From Deltaproteobacteria bacterium (GTDB lineage: Bacteria > Desulfobacterota > Desulfobacteria > Desulfobacterales > ETH-SRB1): a DNA stretch of 41,888 nt. The stretch spans positions 1-41,888 of the forward strand of contig JAJSZW010000019.1 of the NCBI GenBank assembly GCA_030262895.1. The letters run 5' to 3'. Positions 33,925 to 41,493 of this stretch are shown piece after piece. The position numbers were made by a program, and so were the translations under genes. The number at the start of each line of letters is the position of its first letter. The first letter of the stretch is position 1. The notes under the pieces are model-generated. The model saw nothing but the letters and a program-made list of their open reading frames with translations. It was not told the DNA's origin and did not search any database.

Positions 33925-34491
33925 ATGAAAAAACATCTTTTTTTTGCTGTATTAGTAGTGGTAATATTTTCTAGCACATCGCTGTATGCTGGGCAGGACC
34001 ATCTTGACCATTTCTATGTTGGAGCTGGTGGTTCTTATGCTGTTGAGGATTTTGATAATAGTTTTGATTATGACAATTCATGGGGAGTCAATGCAAAAAT
34101 CGGTTATCACACACACCCTCTGTTAGACATTGAAGTTGACTTTGACTACCTGAATAACTTTGAATATAGTGAGACTTATAAAGTCTTCGGCACACGTTTT
34201 GAGGAGGAGGGGGAGGTGGAGATATTCACATGTATGTTTGTACTAAAAGGGTATTTTCCGGTTTCCACTGAAAAAGTAAAGTTATCAACAGTTGTCGGCG
34301 CAGGACTTATGCATGCTGATTTTAAATCGGATGACGAGATAGATTTGTGTGCCAAGGTTGGATTAGGATTAGACTTTTTTACGACTCAAGACATTTCCCT
34401 CGGCATTGAAGGAAACTACACATTTGGATTTGGTGACCTTGATGATATCATGTATTTTAACTTTACTATAGGAGCTGCTTATCATTTCTGA
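33925..34491 (+). CDS. Outer-membrane beta-barrel protein
   Basis: An about 188-residue protein with a signal peptide (KKHLFFAVLVVVIFSSTSLY) and alternating strands typical of eight-stranded barrels (OmpX/OmpW/OprF-N-like). FYVGAGGSYAVEDFDN, WGVNAKIGYHTHPLLDIEVD and LGIEGNYTFGFGDLDDIMYF are visible, ending in AAYHF with the terminal aromatic needed for barrel insertion. GAGGAGG lies before the ATG at 33925. It lies between the OmpA-family gene and tadD. The two may form a split OmpA: barrel here, peptidoglycan-binding domain in the preceding gene. That is inference. Confidence 0.75.
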   Translation: MKKHLFFAVLVVVIFSSTSLYAGQDHLDHFYVGAGGSYAVEDFDNSFDYDNSWGVNAKIGYHTHPLLDIEVDFDYLNNFEYSETYKVFGTRFEEEGEVEIFTCMFVLKGYFPVSTEKVKLSTVVGAGLMHADFKSDDEIDLCAKVGLGLDFFTTQDISLGIEGNYTFGFGDLDDIMYFNFTIGAAYHF

Positions 34492-34495
34492 TACT

Positions 34496-34509
34496 GTAGC
34501 CGTTCACAT
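34496..34509. repeat. Solo end of the GTAGCCGTTCAC element family
   Basis: GTAGCCGTTCACATG matches the terminal inverted repeat of the MITE family for twelve bases and then diverges. No second end or target duplication is visible before tadD, so it looks like a relic. Confidence 0.5.
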
Positions 34510-34576
34510 GGATCTGTGTTATAGATTTCCAGAATTTTTTGAGAAGTTACACCATGAACACAATAGAGGTTGCCGA

Positions 34577-35497
34577 ATGAAAATAATGCATATCAGAATA
34601 TTTTTTCTCATAGCAACTCTAATGGCCGGCATTTTATCAGGTTGCGCCGCACAGGAGCAAAATCTGCGGACACAAGGCAGATACGAAAATCTTTACGAAT
34701 CCGCAGATAAAAAAACTTTGCCTGCCATGACAAGCGATGAGTTTGAAAAATCGGGGGATGTCTTATTGAGCAGAGGTAATCTCTACAAGGCTTTCGTGCA
34801 ATACGACAAGTCTCTGCAACTCGACCCGGACAATATCGGGGTCGTTTACAAAAAAGGTCTGTTGTTTGTTATCGGGGGATTAAATCAGGACGCCATTAAG
34901 GAATTTCAAAAGGTCATTAAGGAAGAATCCGGGCATGCTTTAGCTTACAAGGGCATGGGGCAGGCATTTTTTCAAATGAAGAAATATGACGAAGCAAAAA
35001 AAAATTATCAAAAAGCCATCGAACTGGATCCGGGGCTTTGGAAGGTTTATAATTTTTTGGGAATTATCTATGATTACAAAGAAAAATATCATAAGGCCAT
35101 TCATAAATATAACAAAGCAATCAGTCTGAAGCCTGACGAAGGATTTTTATACAATAATCTGGGTGTATCCTGGTCCCTGGCGGGAGATTACGAAAAAGCA
35201 ATCAATGCATTTAACAAAGCATTAGAAACAAAATATTCCAAAAGCAAGACTTATAACAACCTGGGCATGGCTTTATCTAAACTGGGGAAATACCGGGAAG
35301 CATTGGAGGCTTTCAGAAAAGGAGGAAATGAAGCGCAGGCTTATAATAACCTGGGATGTATTTATTTAGAAGAAGGGAAATTTGAAAAAGCGACTACCTG
35401 TTTTGAAAAAGCTATAGAGATTAACCCTGGTTTTTATTTAAGAGCAAGCGAGAACTTAAAAAAAGCCAGAATAGATGATGAATCATTTTTGGATTAA
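34577..35497 (+). CDS. tadD: TadD-like TPR lipoprotein
   Basis: An about 306-residue protein with a signal peptide and lipobox ILSGC, so it is anchored to the outer membrane. At least six tetratricopeptide repeats follow, such as AFVQYDKSLQLDPDNIGVVY, AKKNYQKAIELDPGLWKVYN and AINAFNKALETKYSKSKTYN. TadD lipoproteins act as pilotins or scaffolds for the secretin. The ATG at 34577 has GAGG nearby and places the signal peptide at the N-terminus; an earlier ATG at 34508 would put 23 residues before it. It is the last gene of the Tad locus. Confidence 0.85.
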   Translation: MKIMHIRIFFLIATLMAGILSGCAAQEQNLRTQGRYENLYESADKKTLPAMTSDEFEKSGDVLLSRGNLYKAFVQYDKSLQLDPDNIGVVYKKGLLFVIGGLNQDAIKEFQKVIKEESGHALAYKGMGQAFFQMKKYDEAKKNYQKAIELDPGLWKVYNFLGIIYDYKEKYHKAIHKYNKAISLKPDEGFLYNNLGVSWSLAGDYEKAINAFNKALETKYSKSKTYNNLGMALSKLGKYREALEAFRKGGNEAQAYNNLGCIYLEEGKFEKATTCFEKAIEINPGFYLRASENLKKARIDDESFLD

Positions 35498-35502
35498 AAT
35501 AT

Positions 35503-35665
35503 GAACATCGAACATCGAACGCCCAACGTCGAATTTTGAATAAGGTATTCTGCCAATTTGTAAACTGGCGGAGCGAAGCGATTTCATCATTCGATGTTCA
35601 ACGTTGGATGTTGGATGTTCGACGTTCAAAAAAACGCTTTACTCTGCCGTTCAATATTCTCTTAT
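35503..35665. repeat. GAACATCGAACATCGAAC inverted-repeat region
   Basis: GAACATCGAAC-type units at 35503-35530 face GATGTTGGATGTTCGACGTTC at about 35593-35627, forming an imperfect inverted repeat. The following 40 bp (35624-35665) recur almost exactly at 37640-37680, both containing CTCTGCCGTT. No gene is present in this 211-bp interval between tadD and the stress-protein gene. Confidence 0.65.
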
Positions 35666-35708
35666 TCACGGCTAAGTCATTCTCTCCCATAACATATTGA
35701 AACAACAT

Positions 35709-36176
35709 TTACTCAACCACCCAAACTGTACAGTTCCGCGCATAGTTAACGATCTTGCTGGAGACACTGCCAAAAAGGAATTCCTCGCTTCGTGAAAGCC
35801 CTTGTCTTCCAACGACTACTGTGCTGTATTCTGTCTCATCTCTTTCTTCCAGAATACATTGTGCCATGGATGGACAGTAGCGCAAGGTAGAGCGAACCGA
35901 AACCGTGCTTTGATCAAAACCCCACTGCAACAATATCTGACGGTAGTCTTCAAGCATTTTATCAGCTTTCTTTTTATGCTGGCTGAGCCATTTCTCCTTT
36001 TCATCGGTTGTAGGAAAGTAATCTTCTTCCGGTTCATTAATTACATGCAGAATAGTAACCCTGAAGCGCTCTGCGCCTTCCAGAAGTTGAGCCACATATA
36101 AAACCGCACGACGGGCGTTCTCTGACTCATCAACTGCAATAAGAATGTTCTTATTAAAAGTATGCTCTTTATTCAT
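35709..36176 (-). CDS. Universal stress protein (UspA family)
   Basis: A 155-residue single-domain protein. NILIAVDESENARRAVLYVA is the first strand and nucleotide-side loop. VVVGRQGLSRSEEFLFGSVS with SKIVNYARNCTVWVVE is the ATP-binding G..G....G(S/T)V pattern, here GRQGLSRSEEFLFGS, so nucleotide binding is likely. The ATG at 36176 follows AAGGAGGAAAAAGC and is preferred over one at 36194. It lies convergent with tadD. A MITE occupies its upstream region from 36207, so its promoter may be inside the element or shared with the kinase gene. Confidence 0.88.
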   Translation of the reverse strand: MNKEHTFNKNILIAVDESENARRAVLYVAQLLEGAERFRVTILHVINEPEEDYFPTTDEKEKWLSQHKKKADKMLEDYRQILLQWGFDQSTVSVRSTLRYCPSMAQCILEERDETEYSTVVVGRQGLSRSEEFLFGSVSSKIVNYARNCTVWVVE

Positions 36177-36206
36177 GCTTTTTCCTCCTTGCAAGTATTA
36201 ATATTT

Positions 36207-36500
36207 GTAAGCGTTCACAGGTTCACGGAGTAATGGACTACCGACTCCACACTCTACCTACCTGTCGTACCATGAAAAAGATCTACCATAGTTTCTTGGC
36301 GGCACCTAAGGGGTGCCATGGACAAACTTGTTTGTCCGTGCAAATGACGTCGAAACAAAGTAACAAACGAGAACAACTGTTCGGTATTTCAATGATTGAG
36401 GTCATGTGCATTTGTTAAAATTCTTCGGCAGAAAAGGGGCACGGACAAACAAGTTTGTCCATGGCACCCGTCGGTGAACCCTGAACCCGTGAACGGCTAC
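36207..36500. mobile_element. GTAA-ended 294-bp element with 8-bp target duplication
   Basis: The ends GTAAGCGTTCACAGGTTCAC and GTAGCCGTTCACGGGTTCA (reverse complement of the right end) form the inverted repeats. TAATATTT flanks both sides exactly (36199-36206 and 36501-36508). The left boundary is 30 bp upstream of the UspA start and the right boundary 1 bp from the kinase stop codon, so it inserted precisely between two genes. The centre carries a second, unrelated perfect inverted repeat (36311-36469). No coding sequence is convincing. Confidence 0.85.
36311..36469. repeat. 31-bp perfect inverted repeat nested in the MITE
   Basis: Bases 36311-36341 and 36439-36469 are perfect reverse complements over 31 bp around a 97-bp spacer. 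Each arm is itself palindromic (GGACAAACTTGTTTGTCC). Such exact arms indicate a recent insertion or active maintenance. I see no duplicated target outside it. It looks like a second small element inserted into the first. Confidence 0.8.
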
Positions 36501-36509
36501 TAATATTTT

Positions 36510-37478
36510 TTATGGTTTCTTTGTGAACTCTTCTAAATCTTCCAGCATCTGACTGGTATTATCATAAAACCAGTTGGCTCCACTTGAAAAATGCATGAGC
36601 ACCCTGTTAAGAGTTTCAGGTATATAGGGATAAACCTTTTTTAAATTCGCCACACGATTGTGAAAAACAATATTAACATCATCATCTGTCAGTAAATTTA
36701 AAGCAGGATGGTTTTGTTTTTTAAGGTCAGTCATCATTACGTCGCCCATTCCTGTCAGAAATATTAAAATATTACCCAGACCAAAGAGATCATAGCCATA
36801 TATATTCTCTCTCTGGCGGTAATTATAGTCAAAATCTATCCAGCGAAAATCTCCGCTGTGCCTGTCAATTAAAATATGATCTCTACGAATATCGCCGTGT
36901 TTCTCACCATTTTCGTGTAAAAATTTAATAGCTTTAATGCACTCAATATATTTATTTAAGATATCGGGGAACAGCTCATAAAAATAAGCCTGGTGATCCG
37001 GCTTTAAATTTTGCACATAATCATGGAGCGGTTTTCCATTAACTATGTCTAATACTCTAACAACATTTCCCTTTTCATCCTCTACCGCATATCCATGCAT
37101 GAAATTTTTATGACCAGCCACCAGCTTTAAAATGCGCGCCTCTTTTTTGGGGCTCCTGAAGCACTCAAAATCAATACCTGCAATATTAGCCATAAACTTT
37201 TCATGAAAAACAAGTTTTATGATCTTCCTGCTCCCATCAGTCAAGTCAACAGATCGCTTAACCCAAAATTTTTCCTCATCATCAAGCCCGAAACGTCCTT
37301 CCTTTGCATTATGTAAAATCAGAAAGGGCTTTTCATCAAGAACAACCACACTTCCATATTCTACACGAAAAAAATCAGAGGTGTCTGTATAAATTTTAAA
37401 CCGATAATTCTCCGGGCGAGGAGATGTCCAGCGCGCAATCATTTGATGAAGAGTCTCTTGTGATATAGATTTTTCCAT
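36510..37478 (-). CDS. Protein kinase-fold protein
   Basis: A 322-residue cytoplasmic protein with the C-lobe of the eukaryotic-like kinase fold. IKFLHENGEKHGDIRRDHIL contains the catalytic loop (HGD...; the usual asparagine is histidine), and FRWIDFDYNYRQRENIYGYD contains the DFG equivalent IDFD. GYDLFGLGNILIFLTG is the following helix. The N-lobe is divergent: KIIKLVFHEKF may supply the ATP lysine, and no glycine-rich loop is clear. It may be a Ser/Thr or small-molecule kinase; the substrate is unknown. A MITE lies immediately after its stop codon. Confidence 0.7.
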   Translation of the reverse strand: MEKSISQETLHQMIARWTSPRPENYRFKIYTDTSDFFRVEYGSVVVLDEKPFLILHNAKEGRFGLDDEEKFWVKRSVDLTDGSRKIIKLVFHEKFMANIAGIDFECFRSPKKEARILKLVAGHKNFMHGYAVEDEKGNVVRVLDIVNGKPLHDYVQNLKPDHQAYFYELFPDILNKYIECIKAIKFLHENGEKHGDIRRDHILIDRHSGDFRWIDFDYNYRQRENIYGYDLFGLGNILIFLTGMGDVMMTDLKKQNHPALNLLTDDDVNIVFHNRVANLKKVYPYIPETLNRVLMHFSSGANWFYDNTSQMLEDLEEFTKKP

Positions 37479-38070
37479 AAATACCTCTGTCTGTAACAGT
37501 TCACAGTTGTCGGTTTACAGTTTTTTACGGGTGGTTTAATGAAGACCCCTCGAAAGGGTCTAAAAACATCTCAATTCCTGCAGATTACAATCCAATATTC
37601 AGGACGTAGCCGTCAAGCTAAAAAACTATGAACATCGATGTTCAAAAAACGCTTTGCTCTGCCGTTAAATATTCTCTTATCGTAAACATTTTATTTCTTA
37701 ATCTTACGACCATACCATTAGGAGAGGGAATCAAAAATATTGTTCTTTCTCTTTTTGATACTATTGAGTATATTTATTCTCGTCGGAATGGTAAAACCTT
37801 TTAGGATCGCTCGGGCGGAGCCCGATGTTTAATTAAAAACAATTAAACTTGACATAATTTCATATAATGTTCATATTTTCATTAATTTATATTAAACCTA
37901 TATTAAGCGATTTTTGGCTCGATCTGCACTGATCTCTTGCGCATCAAGGATTCGTGAAAATCCTCGACATATCCACGGGTATGCCTGCTATTTTCGCAAA
38001 CCCTTATGCATCAAGATCTCAGCACATTTCTTCCCCAAAAATAGCTCAACTTAGGTTAAAGGATTATACT
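37479..38070. other. Gene-free interval upstream of fxsA
   Basis: This stretch holds a GTAACAGTTCACAG relic of the MITE family (about 37493), an AGACCC...GGGTCT hairpin at 37543-37561, a second hairpin TCGGGC/GCCCGA at 37811-37825, and the 40-bp direct repeat shared with 35624-35665 (37640-37680). A TTGACA at 37849-37854 with CATATT 17 bases later could be a sigma-70-type promoter for fxsA. No gene is recognised. Confidence 0.5.
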
Positions 38071-38469
38071 ATGCTGCTTAAACTTTTTCTTGCATTCACA
38101 CTTATACCTGTTGCTGAAATATACCTGCTGATAAAAATCGGCTATTCAATAGGGGCACTTAACACTGTGTTGGTTGTAATCATAACTGCTTTTGCAGGAG
38201 CAACCCTTGCCCGCATACAGGGTTTGCAAACCATGCTGCGCATCAAAGCCAGCCTTCAGCAGGGAATAGCGCCAACTGAAGATCTAATTGACGCGTTTAT
38301 AATATTTTTAGCCGGAATTGTCCTTTTAACTCCCGGGTTCATCACTGACATTGCAGGACTGCTGCTGCTTATTCCGGTAACCAGATATCACTTTAAACGA
38401 TATTTAAGATCTAAATTCGACCAGTGGATCAAAAACCAGACTATACATATCAGACGCTTTCCTGAATAA
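38071..38469 (+). CDS. fxsA: FxsA family membrane protein
   Basis: The 132-residue protein has the FxsA layout: FLAFTLIPVAEIYLLIKIGY as the first helix, LVVIITAFAGATLARIQGL next, and IIFLAGIVLLTPGFITDIAG with LLLLIPVTRYHFKRYL at the end. It is an inner-membrane protein named from E. coli FxsA, whose overexpression suppresses F-plasmid exclusion of phage T7; its normal function is unknown. The ATG at 38071 has AAAGGA upstream; the ORF extends 39 codons further back with non-homologous sequence. Confidence 0.85.
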   Translation: MLLKLFLAFTLIPVAEIYLLIKIGYSIGALNTVLVVIITAFAGATLARIQGLQTMLRIKASLQQGIAPTEDLIDAFIIFLAGIVLLTPGFITDIAGLLLLIPVTRYHFKRYLRSKFDQWIKNQTIHIRRFPE

Positions 38470-38488
38470 CATTTCTCATGAATAACTC

Positions 38489-38745
38489 GTAACACTTTAG
38501 CGCTTTTAAATATTATTTTTTTGGACAGGATTTACAAGATATTCAGGATTTAAATTATCGAAACTTTTCCTGTTAATCCAAATCTAAATCCTTATACCTT
38601 GATACACACCTTTTTTATGTTGTGATTATATTTTATGATTTACTTGATAGCTACAATGAGAGTCGGCTTTGTTTGTGCACTTTAAATAAAATCTTGTTTA
38701 TCCTGTTATCCTGTCAGATTCTTTTTCAAAAGGCTAAATTGTTAC
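38489..38745. mobile_element. Second MITE family (GTAACACTTTAGC ends) with 8-bp target duplication
   Basis: The left end GTAACACTTTAGCGC and the right end (reverse complement GTAACAATTTAGCC) are imperfect inverted repeats. AATAACTC is duplicated exactly on both sides (38481-38488 and 38746-38753). The interior carries GACAGGATTTACAAGATATT on one side and, in complement, CTGACAGGATAACAGGATAA on the other. A partial copy in the opposite orientation lies at 18799-18998. Non-coding, 257 bp. It sits between fxsA and the convergent marC gene. Confidence 0.8.
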
Positions 38746-38796
38746 AATAACTCATAAAACTGTGAGAAATACGGATTTGTGCCGGACACAGGCACT

Positions 38797-38821
38797 TTGA
38801 GACCTTTTTTAAAGGTCTCAA
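38797..38821. terminator. 11-bp perfect hairpin over the marC stop codon
   Basis: TTGAGACCTTT (38797-38807) pairs perfectly with AAAGGTCTCAA (38811-38821) across a three-base loop. It overlaps the last codon and stop of marC, between convergent fxsA and marC. No T-run follows on either strand, so termination is possible but not typical. Confidence 0.45.
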
Positions 38822-39438
38822 CGAAGTTGTTGAAATCCGCTGACCATGAACTGCACGGCAATAACCGCAAGCAGAAGCCCCATGATGCGTGTAACTACTC
38901 GAATACCTCCGACGCCCAGCACCTTCCGAATCCATTCTCCGAAATAAAACACAAAATAAATAACAAGGCAGGCTGTAATAATTGCTATAAACAATAAGGC
39001 GTTGCTGACGGAACTCTCCGGATTCTGCTGCCAGACCAGAACAGCCGTGATTGCACCAGGCCCTGCAAGCATAGGTGTAGCAAGCGGCACCATGGCTACA
39101 TTATACTTTTCAATACCTTCCTGTTTTTCCTTCTGGGTCGTCTTAATTCCGCTTGGAATCAAATGAAGCATCTGCAGAGCATAAATAAAAAAGATCAAAC
39201 CTCCTGCGATCTGAAAGGCTGGAAGGCCAATTTTGAAAAAGCTCAATACAAAATCACCGGTAAGACTGAAAAAAATTAAAATAAAACAGGCGGCCAATGA
39301 GGCAACGCCGGCCACTTTCCGTCTTTCATTGAGGGTGTTCTGCTCCGTGAAAAGAAGAAAAAATGGAAGATTGCCCAGAGGATCCATTATTATGACGAGT
39401 GGTATCAGAGTTGTTATAAGTTGCTGGAGTGTTTCCAT
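38818..39438 (-). CDS. marC: MarC family integral membrane protein
   Basis: A 206-residue protein with six membrane helices. LIPLVIIMDPLGNLPFFLLF is the conserved MDPLGN entry and VPLATPMLAGPGAITAVLVW the second signature of the family. IVTRIMGLLLAVIAVQFMVS, seen here as VTRIMGLLLAVIAVQFMV, closes the protein. MarC was once thought to give multiple antibiotic resistance, but that role was not supported, and the function is unknown. No good ribosome-binding site is visible. A MITE lies 28 bp upstream of the ATG. Confidence 0.88.
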   Translation of the reverse strand: METLQQLITTLIPLVIIMDPLGNLPFFLLFTEQNTLNERRKVAGVASLAACFILIFFSLTGDFVLSFFKIGLPAFQIAGGLIFFIYALQMLHLIPSGIKTTQKEKQEGIEKYNVAMVPLATPMLAGPGAITAVLVWQQNPESSVSNALLFIAIITACLVIYFVFYFGEWIRKVLGVGGIRVVTRIMGLLLAVIAVQFMVSGFQQLR

Positions 39439-39465
39439 TTTTTTAATTATTGTTTATATATTTTA

Positions 39466-39572
39466 GTAACCGTTCACGGAACGTTGAAATTAGAAATTTG
39501 GCCTTCATGCTTTTGTACCGTTCTTCCCAATTTTCAATTTCCAATTTCAAGTTTCAAGCCGTGAACGGTTAC
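39466..39572. mobile_element. Minimal 107-bp MITE with 14-bp terminal repeats and 8-bp target duplication
   Basis: The ends are GTAACCGTTCACGG and CCGTGAACGGTTAC, a perfect 14-bp inverted repeat. ATATTTTA is duplicated exactly on each side (39458-39465 and 39573-39580). The interior matches the outer parts of the 213-bp element in the tad operon, in reverse orientation, sharing GTACAAAAGCATGAAGGCC. This is the cleanest copy and defines the family. It lies in the upstream region of marC. Confidence 0.9.
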
Positions 39573-39802
39573 ATATTTTATACCCAAATTGAGCGATTTT
39601 TTACTCGAAAACGAGTACGATATTTAACCTGAAAAAAATAAATTATATTTGACACTTAAGCTCCTTTTTATTATTACTTTTCACTATATGAAATTTATCA
39701 GAAAATAAATAGGTTGCAAGCTTATTTATTTTAGCAAAATTATACTGATGTATTGCAGCGCCACCCATTCTCCAAAGCAGGTCTTTTCATTAGAATTTGC
39801 CA

Positions 39803-39987
39803 TCTATACCTCGGAAGGTTGCAAATTGCGTTTTTTTCGGTGAGCAATGAGCATCAAGAGCAAGGCGCGAAGACGCGTAATAGTAGGGGCACGATGCATC
39901 GTGCCCCTACCATCTGCCTGAGCAACGCAGCTATTGGTGTTCATGGCTCAGCGAAAAACCGCAATTTGTGGCCTTTCGAGGTATAGA
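39803..39987. repeat. Long imperfect hairpin element with a central 28-bp palindrome
   Basis: TCTATACCTCGGAAGG (from 39803) pairs with the complement at 39987, and pairing continues imperfectly for about 36 bp. Inner arms (about 39840-39862 and 39932-39955) also pair. In the middle, 39883-39910 is a perfect 28-bp palindrome built on GTAGGGGCACGATG. The whole 185-bp unit could fold as one long hairpin. A short version occurs at 41437-41482. No gene or target duplication was seen. Confidence 0.75.
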
Positions 39988-40066
39988 TTCCAACGTATTT
40001 CGTGCAATATTTTAAATGTAACAAGTGGTTTCATTTCTTCAATAAATTGGCAAGAGGACTCATCTC

Positions 40067-41407
40067 GTGTTCTTAACTATATTGCAGAGACTTAGCATCT
40101 CAACGAAAATAATTTTGGGATATCTACCGATTTTCCTGGTTATGATCATAATAAGTATAGTCGCTCTTTCAAATCTTAATGAAGCAAATAGGACCAGCAA
40201 AAATATTATAGAACATGATATTGTTTTGCTGGAAGCGGCTAATAATATGCTCGACAGCCTTCTGGCACAAGAATCTTATGGCCGTCGCTATCTAATTTTG
40301 GATAGTCAGGAGATACTGGGACTGTTCTGGCAGCGAAGTAAAGAATTTGATACGCTTGTCTCTAGAATTCAGACCCTTACAGAATCCCAAAACATTCCTT
40401 CAAAGCAGTTGTTAATTCTCCATAATGAATTTAATAATCTTTACAAAGATCGGCTAAAGAATATAGGCAATAAATCATCAATCCTTACAAAGGAATATGA
40501 TGCAAAAATCAAAAGTAAGCTGGACGAATTAATAGCCCTGATTCAAATGATGATGTTGGATGTAAAAGAAAATCAAAACCAGATGATTATCAAAAATAGC
40601 GATGCCGGATTGAAAGCGTTTCGCATTACAGTTATATTATCAAGTCTTGGCCTTATTCTGGGTATAGGTGCAGTAACCCTGACGACTCGCAATATCGCAA
40701 GATCTATCCAGCAGCTAAAATTAGCAACAAATGAGATATCAAAAGGCAGATTCAATCATATCCCGGATGTTACAGCTCAGGATGAATTGGGTGAACTTGC
40801 AAATGCTTTTATTAAAATGGCTCATCTGTTAGCCTCTCTGGAAGAAGCCAACTTGAATGCAAATCCGTTGACAAGGCTGCCGGGTGGAATAGCAATTGAG
40901 AATGTTCTGAAAAATAGACTGGCTGCAAGCAAATCTGTGACATTCTGTTTGCTGGATATAGACAATTTTAAATCGTTCAATGATCATTATGGATATGCTG
41001 CGGGCAATGAAATTATCAAAACAACTGCAAAAATTATTGAAAAAACAACTGCCGAATATGGAACAAATGATGATTTTGTGGGGCATATCGGTGGAGATGA
41101 TTTTGCAATCTTAACAACCATAGAAAGGTATAAAGAAGTTTGCACCCATATTATCGAAGAGTTTGACAAAAAGATTGTTGACTTCTACAATACCAAAGAC
41201 AGGGCAAATGGTTATATCATGGGGGAAACACGCCAGGGCAATAAAATAAAATTTCCGATCATGTCTATTTCCATTGCTGTTGTTCTTTCAAATAATGAGA
41301 AAAGGCATATAAGTCATATTGAAATTGGAGAGATTGCTGCAGAACTAAAAGAACATGCAAAAAAAATTCCTGGTAGTGTGTTTATGGTCAATCGAAGAAA
41401 AAAGTGA
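40067..41407 (+). CDS. Membrane HAMP-GGDEF diguanylate cyclase-like protein
   Basis: A 446-residue sensor. A membrane helix (IILGYLPIFLVMIIISIVAL) is followed by a periplasmic four-helix-type domain (about residues 37-180), a second helix (VILSSLGLILGIGAVTLTTR), a HAMP linker (IQQLKLATNEISKGRFNHIP) and a GGDEF domain. The domain has NPLTRLPGGIAIENVL, FCLLDIDNFKSFNDHYGYAA and GHIGGDDFAIL. The signature is GGDDF instead of GGD(E)EF, a change at the fourth position, so cyclase activity is uncertain. The start is GTG with GAGG upstream. A lipoprotein follows 86 bp downstream. Confidence 0.8.
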   Translation: MFLTILQRLSISTKIILGYLPIFLVMIIISIVALSNLNEANRTSKNIIEHDIVLLEAANNMLDSLLAQESYGRRYLILDSQEILGLFWQRSKEFDTLVSRIQTLTESQNIPSKQLLILHNEFNNLYKDRLKNIGNKSSILTKEYDAKIKSKLDELIALIQMMMLDVKENQNQMIIKNSDAGLKAFRITVILSSLGLILGIGAVTLTTRNIARSIQQLKLATNEISKGRFNHIPDVTAQDELGELANAFIKMAHLLASLEEANLNANPLTRLPGGIAIENVLKNRLAASKSVTFCLLDIDNFKSFNDHYGYAAGNEIIKTTAKIIEKTTAEYGTNDDFVGHIGGDDFAILTTIERYKEVCTHIIEEFDKKIVDFYNTKDRANGYIMGETRQGNKIKFPIMSISIAVVLSNNEKRHISHIEIGEIAAELKEHAKKIPGSVFMVNRRKK

Positions 41408-41436
41408 TCGTTAGTATAATAAATTGATTCCAAAAA

Positions 41437-41482
41437 ATACCTCGGAAGGTCATAAATCGCAAGTTGTGGCCTTTCGAGGTAT
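41437..41482. repeat. 46-bp ATACCTCG inverted repeat
   Basis: ATACCTCGGAAGG and its complement CCTTTCGAGGTAT form a near-perfect short hairpin element whose loop includes AAATCGCAAGTTGTGG. It is the compact relative of the 185-bp hairpin at 39803-39987, which has the same outer and loop-side sequences. It lies between the GGDEF gene and the lipoprotein gene, directly before the latter's ribosome-binding site. Confidence 0.75.
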
Positions 41483-41493
41483 AATGGAGGCGT

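Noticed and set aside
36233..36418. Plus-strand open frame inside the 294-bp MITE
   Set aside because: It is low in recognisable protein features, lacks a ribosome-binding site and lies across inverted-repeat sequence.
37543..37825. Rho-independent terminators in the gap upstream of fxsA
   Set aside because: The two hairpins lack convincing T-runs and do not follow a gene end on either strand closely enough.
38071..38469. FxsA as a phage-exclusion gene
   Set aside because: The name comes from suppression of F-plasmid exclusion of T7. The family is widespread and its usual function is unknown, so no defence role is inferred.
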